Shown: one piece after another, positions 24,267 to 26,762 of the stretch | Position numbering within the stretch: position 1 is the first letter of the stretch | How the letters are laid out: each line of letters opens with the position of its first letter | DNA from: Candidatus Thiodiazotropha taylori | GTDB taxonomy: Bacteria > Pseudomonadota > Gammaproteobacteria > Chromatiales > Chromatiaceae | Direction: 5' to 3' | Length of the DNA stretch: 26,762 bases | Assembly: GCA_019100305.1 (NCBI GenBank) | Contig: JAHRHW010000008.1 | Location: 1-26,762, forward strand | Notes under the pieces: model-generated | Seen by the model: only the letters and a program-made list of their open reading frames with translations | Database searches by the model: none | Told to the model about the DNA's origin: nothing | Made by a program: the position numbers and the translations under genes

Positions 24267-24423
24267 CGGGTAAAACAAGGCTTGGTGCAGCAGGACAAGA
24301 GTGAGGATGATCGACGCTGTACGGTACTGAACTTGACCGAAAAAGGGCACGAGATCTACGCCGAGATTGTTCCCCTGGTGCTTGAAGAACAGGAAAAAAT
24401 CTTCAGCGTATTCAACTCATCCG
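24267..24423 (+). pseudogene. Truncated MarR-family regulator fragment
   Basis: The frame reads 'KQGLVQQDKSEDDRRCTVLN' then 'LTEKGHEIYAEIVPLVLEEQEKI', matching the winged-helix wing and the following helix of MarR regulators (consensus L-V-x-R-x-x-s-x-D-R-R ... LTxKG). It starts directly at the edge of the IS91-like repeat (24265), so its N-terminal dimerisation and recognition helices were removed. After about 24423 the family pattern is lost. The + frame runs on to 24860, but antisense to the gene at 24515-25213, and that part is not MarR-like. Confidence 0.75.
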
Positions 24424-24480
24424 ATAGCCCTGCCGTGGTGTTGGTCCATGGATCGGGTTTGCCTGGCAGTGACCGTTCAT

Positions 24481-24501
24481 CCCCCATGTCTGAAATGGGG
24501 G
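24481..24501 (-). terminator. Hairpin downstream of the 232-aa gene
   Basis: CCCCCAT (24481-24487) pairs perfectly with ATGGGGG (24495-24501) around a 7-base loop. Read on -, it lies 14 bp past the TAA stop of the 232-aa gene. There is no T-run, so it could act as a transcript-stabilising stem rather than a terminator. Confidence 0.4.
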
Positions 24502-24514
24502 TATGGCATACCGA

Positions 24515-25213
24515 TTATTTGAATTTGGGCCTACCCACTCTTGAAGGTACAGGTGGGGGAGCACTCCTGGAAACAAGGGCATACCAACCTTCCCTATCCG
24601 GCGCGCCATATTTTCTGTGCAGATTCAAATCAGGAACCAGGGGTTTGAACTGCTTGATATACAGTTGTGGAATCCTGGTCAAAAAAGAGATTTCCGCACC
24701 CGCCGAGCCGCTGATGTTCAAGGCAATGATCTTGTGGGATGCGTCGATCAGCAGACGCACCCAGCTGCTCATCTTCTCGTGTTGCAAAACACCTATTTTA
24801 CTAGAGAAACTCGACACACCGGGTAGTTTCATAGACGCAGTATCAAATACCATTCGATAGATATAGCCATTGGCCTGACCACCGCAGGCCTCACTTTCAT
24901 CGGTTGAGATCCAGAAGGAGTCTCTGGTCTTTTGGGATTTGATGAGCCGGCTCAAATCGTTTTTATTCAACTTCATGTACTGCCCGGTTGGCAATTGCCG
25001 TCGGCTCGATTTGTCGTATCTCATGATTGGTGTCTTGAGACTGTCGATCAAACGTTCAGCCCGTTTTGATTTCAGGTTCAGTGACAGATCTTCACCACAG
25101 AACTTTTTCAGTACATTCATCGCCTCGCTGAACGAGAGCGGTTGCCAGGCTTCGAAACCTTGATTGGAAATCACATCAGGCTTTCTGGTGTCTGCACGAA
25201 ATACTTCCAGCAT
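24515..25213 (-). CDS. Protein of unknown function within IS91-flanked segment
   Basis: 232 aa, intact. GGGAGG seven bases before the ATG fixes the start. No signal peptide, no membrane helix, two cysteines. A helical N-terminal half is followed by 'TPIMRYDKSS', 'RDSFWISTDESEACGG', 'YIYRMVFDTASMKLPG' and 'AGAEISFLTRIPQLYI'. The order (R strand, S-T strand, hydrophobic strand with P-G turn, then E strand followed by turn and 'I') recalls ADP-ribosyltransferases, but the second Glu of ExE is not clear, so this is only a hint. The C-terminus is proline/basic. It lies between two copies of an IS91-like end on the same strand, suggesting passenger DNA. No immunity-type gene is visible next to it. 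Confidence 0.7.
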   Translation of the reverse strand: MLEVFRADTRKPDVISNQGFEAWQPLSFSEAMNVLKKFCGEDLSLNLKSKRAERLIDSLKTPIMRYDKSSRRQLPTGQYMKLNKNDLSRLIKSQKTRDSFWISTDESEACGGQANGYIYRMVFDTASMKLPGVSSFSSKIGVLQHEKMSSWVRLLIDASHKIIALNISGSAGAEISFLTRIPQLYIKQFKPLVPDLNLHRKYGAPDREGWYALVSRSAPPPVPSRVGRPKFK

Positions 25214-25387
25214 TGTTCGCCTCCCTGTTGCAGGTTGAGTCCGTCAGATAGAGTTTGCGATTAAAATCTCCGTTTGGCTATGGACTGGGACAGCTCCCCA
25301 TACAAGCAACACCAGATCCTTATAACATTATAGATAAGTATTAGGAGAATAAACGCAACATCCTTGAACATCAAGGCAGAAAGCTGG

Positions 25388-25613
25388 AGCTCGGATACGC
25401 CTGAAATAGCCTGCTATCCGGCCTCAATCTACCCCCTGAATGTCCGGCTGAAGCTGCCCTTTTCCATTGCCATGCTGGCCTTCTAGCTTAGTTCAGGCAA
25501 TACATCCCCAGGCAACCTATCCTTGTGTTGCTGTGCCATGTAGAAGAGTTTGGAAAACCGCAGCCAGGTAACCCAGTCTGAACCAGGAGAGGCTCGTGTT
25601 GCCAGCATCAACT
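25388..25613 (-). repeat. IS91-like element end, copy 2 of direct repeat
   Basis: Same sequence as 24038-24265, offset 1350 bp and in the same orientation. Here it is continuous with more of the transposase C-terminus to the right. Recombination between the two copies would excise a circle carrying the 232-aa gene and the MarR fragment. Confidence 0.85.
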
Positions 25614-25955
25614 CAGGTGGTTGCGGTAATTTGTCCTTGAATTGTAAATACTGAAGGATCTTGTCGATCACCGCCTGATCCTCGATACAGGCGATTATCT
25701 AGATTCACCCCCACACTCCAGGCAGATCGACACATCCATGTTGAACACGTGCTTCAGACGCTGCGCCCAGGTCATCGCCTTGTGCCGCTGCTGCGGGGTC
25801 CTATCATCACTCTCATGATGCTTGGAACCTTTGCCTCGGTTGGCTGGCGTCACATCGACACGGTATTTGCTATTTGGTGCAAATACGCCGTGGAATCGGG
25901 CCAAGTTAACTCTCGGCTTCAGGACCAAGGCAGCCGGCTTGGCAATGACAAATCG
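25483..25955 (-). pseudogene. IS91-family transposase C-terminal fragment, frameshifted
   Basis: On -, 'AALVLKPRVNLARFHGVFAPN' then 'MTWAQRLKHVFNMDVSICLECGG' is the C-terminal zinc-finger region of IS91/ISCR transposases. A one-base frameshift near 25697 breaks the frame just after ECGG; the next frame continues with 'IIACIEDQAVIDKILQYL' and ends near 25483. The N-terminal two thirds, including the catalytic region, are missing. This and the 23644-24037 piece together cover most of a transposase, but in scrambled order. Confidence 0.87.
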
Positions 25956-26102
25956 GCAGGAAAGCCGATTTGCACAACAAGGATCAGCCGAAGGGTGGAG
26001 CAAGGGATTCGCGACATGAAATCCTGTGGTTTAAATTATATCCACACACCATCCTGGACGACATGAATGTCAGGCAACTATCGACACCCAACAAGTCGCA
26101 GT

Positions 26103-26130
26103 CAGACCGGAGGCGAACACCTCCAGTCTG
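26103..26130 (-). terminator. acnB: Terminator hairpin after acnB
   Basis: CAGACCGGAGG (26103-26113) pairs with CCTCCAGTCTG (26120-26130) at 10 of 11 positions (one G-T) around a 6-base loop, about 10 bp past the acnB stop. Downstream on - there is only a weak T-rich stretch, so it may depend on other factors. Confidence 0.65.
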
Positions 26131-26139
26131 GCGAGATCC

Positions 26140-26762
26140 TCAGGCGATCAACTTAACCGCAATCTCCTCTCCCCGCTTGGCGGATTCAACATAATTATCC
26201 ATCTTGTCGAAGTTGAGATACTTGTAGATCTCCGGCGCCATGGAGTCGATCTTGCTGGCGTAGGCCATGTACTCTTCCACGGTCGGCAGCTTACCCATCA
26301 CCGAAGCAACAGCAGCCAGTTCGGCCGAAGCGAGGAACACGTCGGAGCCCTGCCCCAGACGGTTGGGGAAGTTACGGGTTGAGGTGGAAACCGCGGTGGA
26401 TCCTGCGGCGATGCGCGCCTGGTTGCCCATACAGAGCGAGCAGCCGGGCATCTCGGTGCGGGCACCGGCACTGGCGTAGACGTTGTAGACACCCTCTTCC
26501 ATCAGCTGCTGCTCATCCATCTTGGTGGGTGGCGCCAGCCAGAGGCGGGTCGGGATCGACTCGCCGGATGCCTCCAACAGCTTGGCGGTGGCACGGAAGT
26601 GACCGATGTTGGTCATGCAGGAGCCGATGAAGACTTCGTCGATCTTGGTGCCGGCAATCTCAGACAGCGGTTTCACATCGTCCGGATCGTTGGGGCAGGC
26701 CAGCAGAGGCTCTTTGATCTCGGACATGTTGATCTCGATGACTTCGGCGTACTCCGCGTCCG
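26140..26762 (-). CDS. acnB: Aconitate hydratase B, C-terminal part (gene continues beyond window)
   Basis: The frame is open to the right edge; about 207 C-terminal residues are visible. AcnB interconverts citrate and isocitrate (and handles 2-methylisocitrate in some bacteria) with a 4Fe-4S cluster. The cluster cysteines are seen in 'FIGSCMTNIGHFRA' and 'PGCSLCMGNQARI', and the end 'YKYLNFDKMDNY' matches the E. coli AcnB C-terminus ('YRYLNFNQ'). 'STSTRNFPNRLGQGSDVFLASAELAA' is also characteristic. Compared with E. coli AcnB (about 865 aa) most of the protein lies outside. GC-rich housekeeping codon use contrasts with the IS debris to its left. Confidence 0.97.
   Translation of the reverse strand, partial: DAEYAEVIEINMSEIKEPLLACPNDPDDVKPLSEIAGTKIDEVFIGSCMTNIGHFRATAKLLEASGESIPTRLWLAPPTKMDEQQLMEEGVYNVYASAGARTEMPGCSLCMGNQARIAAGSTAVSTSTRNFPNRLGQGSDVFLASAELAAVASVMGKLPTVEEYMAYASKIDSMAPEIYKYLNFDKMDNYVESAKRGEEIAVKLIA

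Noticed and set aside
24424..24860. Continuation of the MarR frame to 192 codons
   Set aside because: After about 24423 it loses MarR features and runs antisense to the well-started 232-aa gene.
1..26762. CRISPR array, tRNA or rRNA genes
   Set aside because: No regularly spaced short repeats, cloverleaf or rRNA-like conserved segments were seen on either strand.

Overview
The window looks like chromosomal DNA of a gammaproteobacterium, probably an environmental (perhaps sulfur-oxidising, Chromatiales-like) lineage. This is inferred from the AcnB-type aconitase, the number of cyclic-di-GMP enzymes and general protein similarity; no rRNA or tRNA was found to fix the taxonomy.

Region 1 (1-9031) is a cation-ATPase/envelope neighbourhood. 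It holds two P2A-like (Ca2+/Mn2+-ATPase-type) P-type ATPases: one cut by the left edge on +, and one of 1047 aa on -. Around them are a PHA-system small protein, an EcsC-family protein with a 54-aa membrane miniprotein upstream, a DUF5132-like membrane protein overlapping a stand-alone HMA-like protein, and a divergent S-adenosylmethionine synthetase (MetK) homologue. The MetK homologue overlaps the end of the long ATPase by 4 nt and has lost several canonical catalytic residues. This is the best candidate for an under-described system in the window.

Region 2 (9032-12374) has a possible operator with paired direct repeats, a small helical protein whose start is fixed by a strong Shine-Dalgarno, a decayed stretch faintly like an IS30 transposase, and a Tat-exported PhoD-type phosphatase.

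Region 3 (12375-22295) is rich in c-di-GMP signalling: a DgcZ-like zinc-sensing diguanylate cyclase, a GGDEF remnant, a membrane cyclase with a periplasmic CxxCH haem-type motif, and a PAS-PAS-GGDEF-EAL protein coupled by TAATG to a PhnD-like periplasmic binding protein. Small orphan genes lie between (Cys-rich protein, secreted EF-hand protein, two envelope proteins). Related inverted repeats lie just 3' of two of the GGDEF genes.

Region 4 (22583-26762) has a DUF211 plus VIT/CCC1-like transporter pair. It is followed by a mosaic of IS91-family transposase fragments with a ~227-bp direct repeat. The repeat flanks an intact gene of unknown function and a truncated MarR regulator. The 3' end of acnB, with its terminator hairpin, reaches the right edge.
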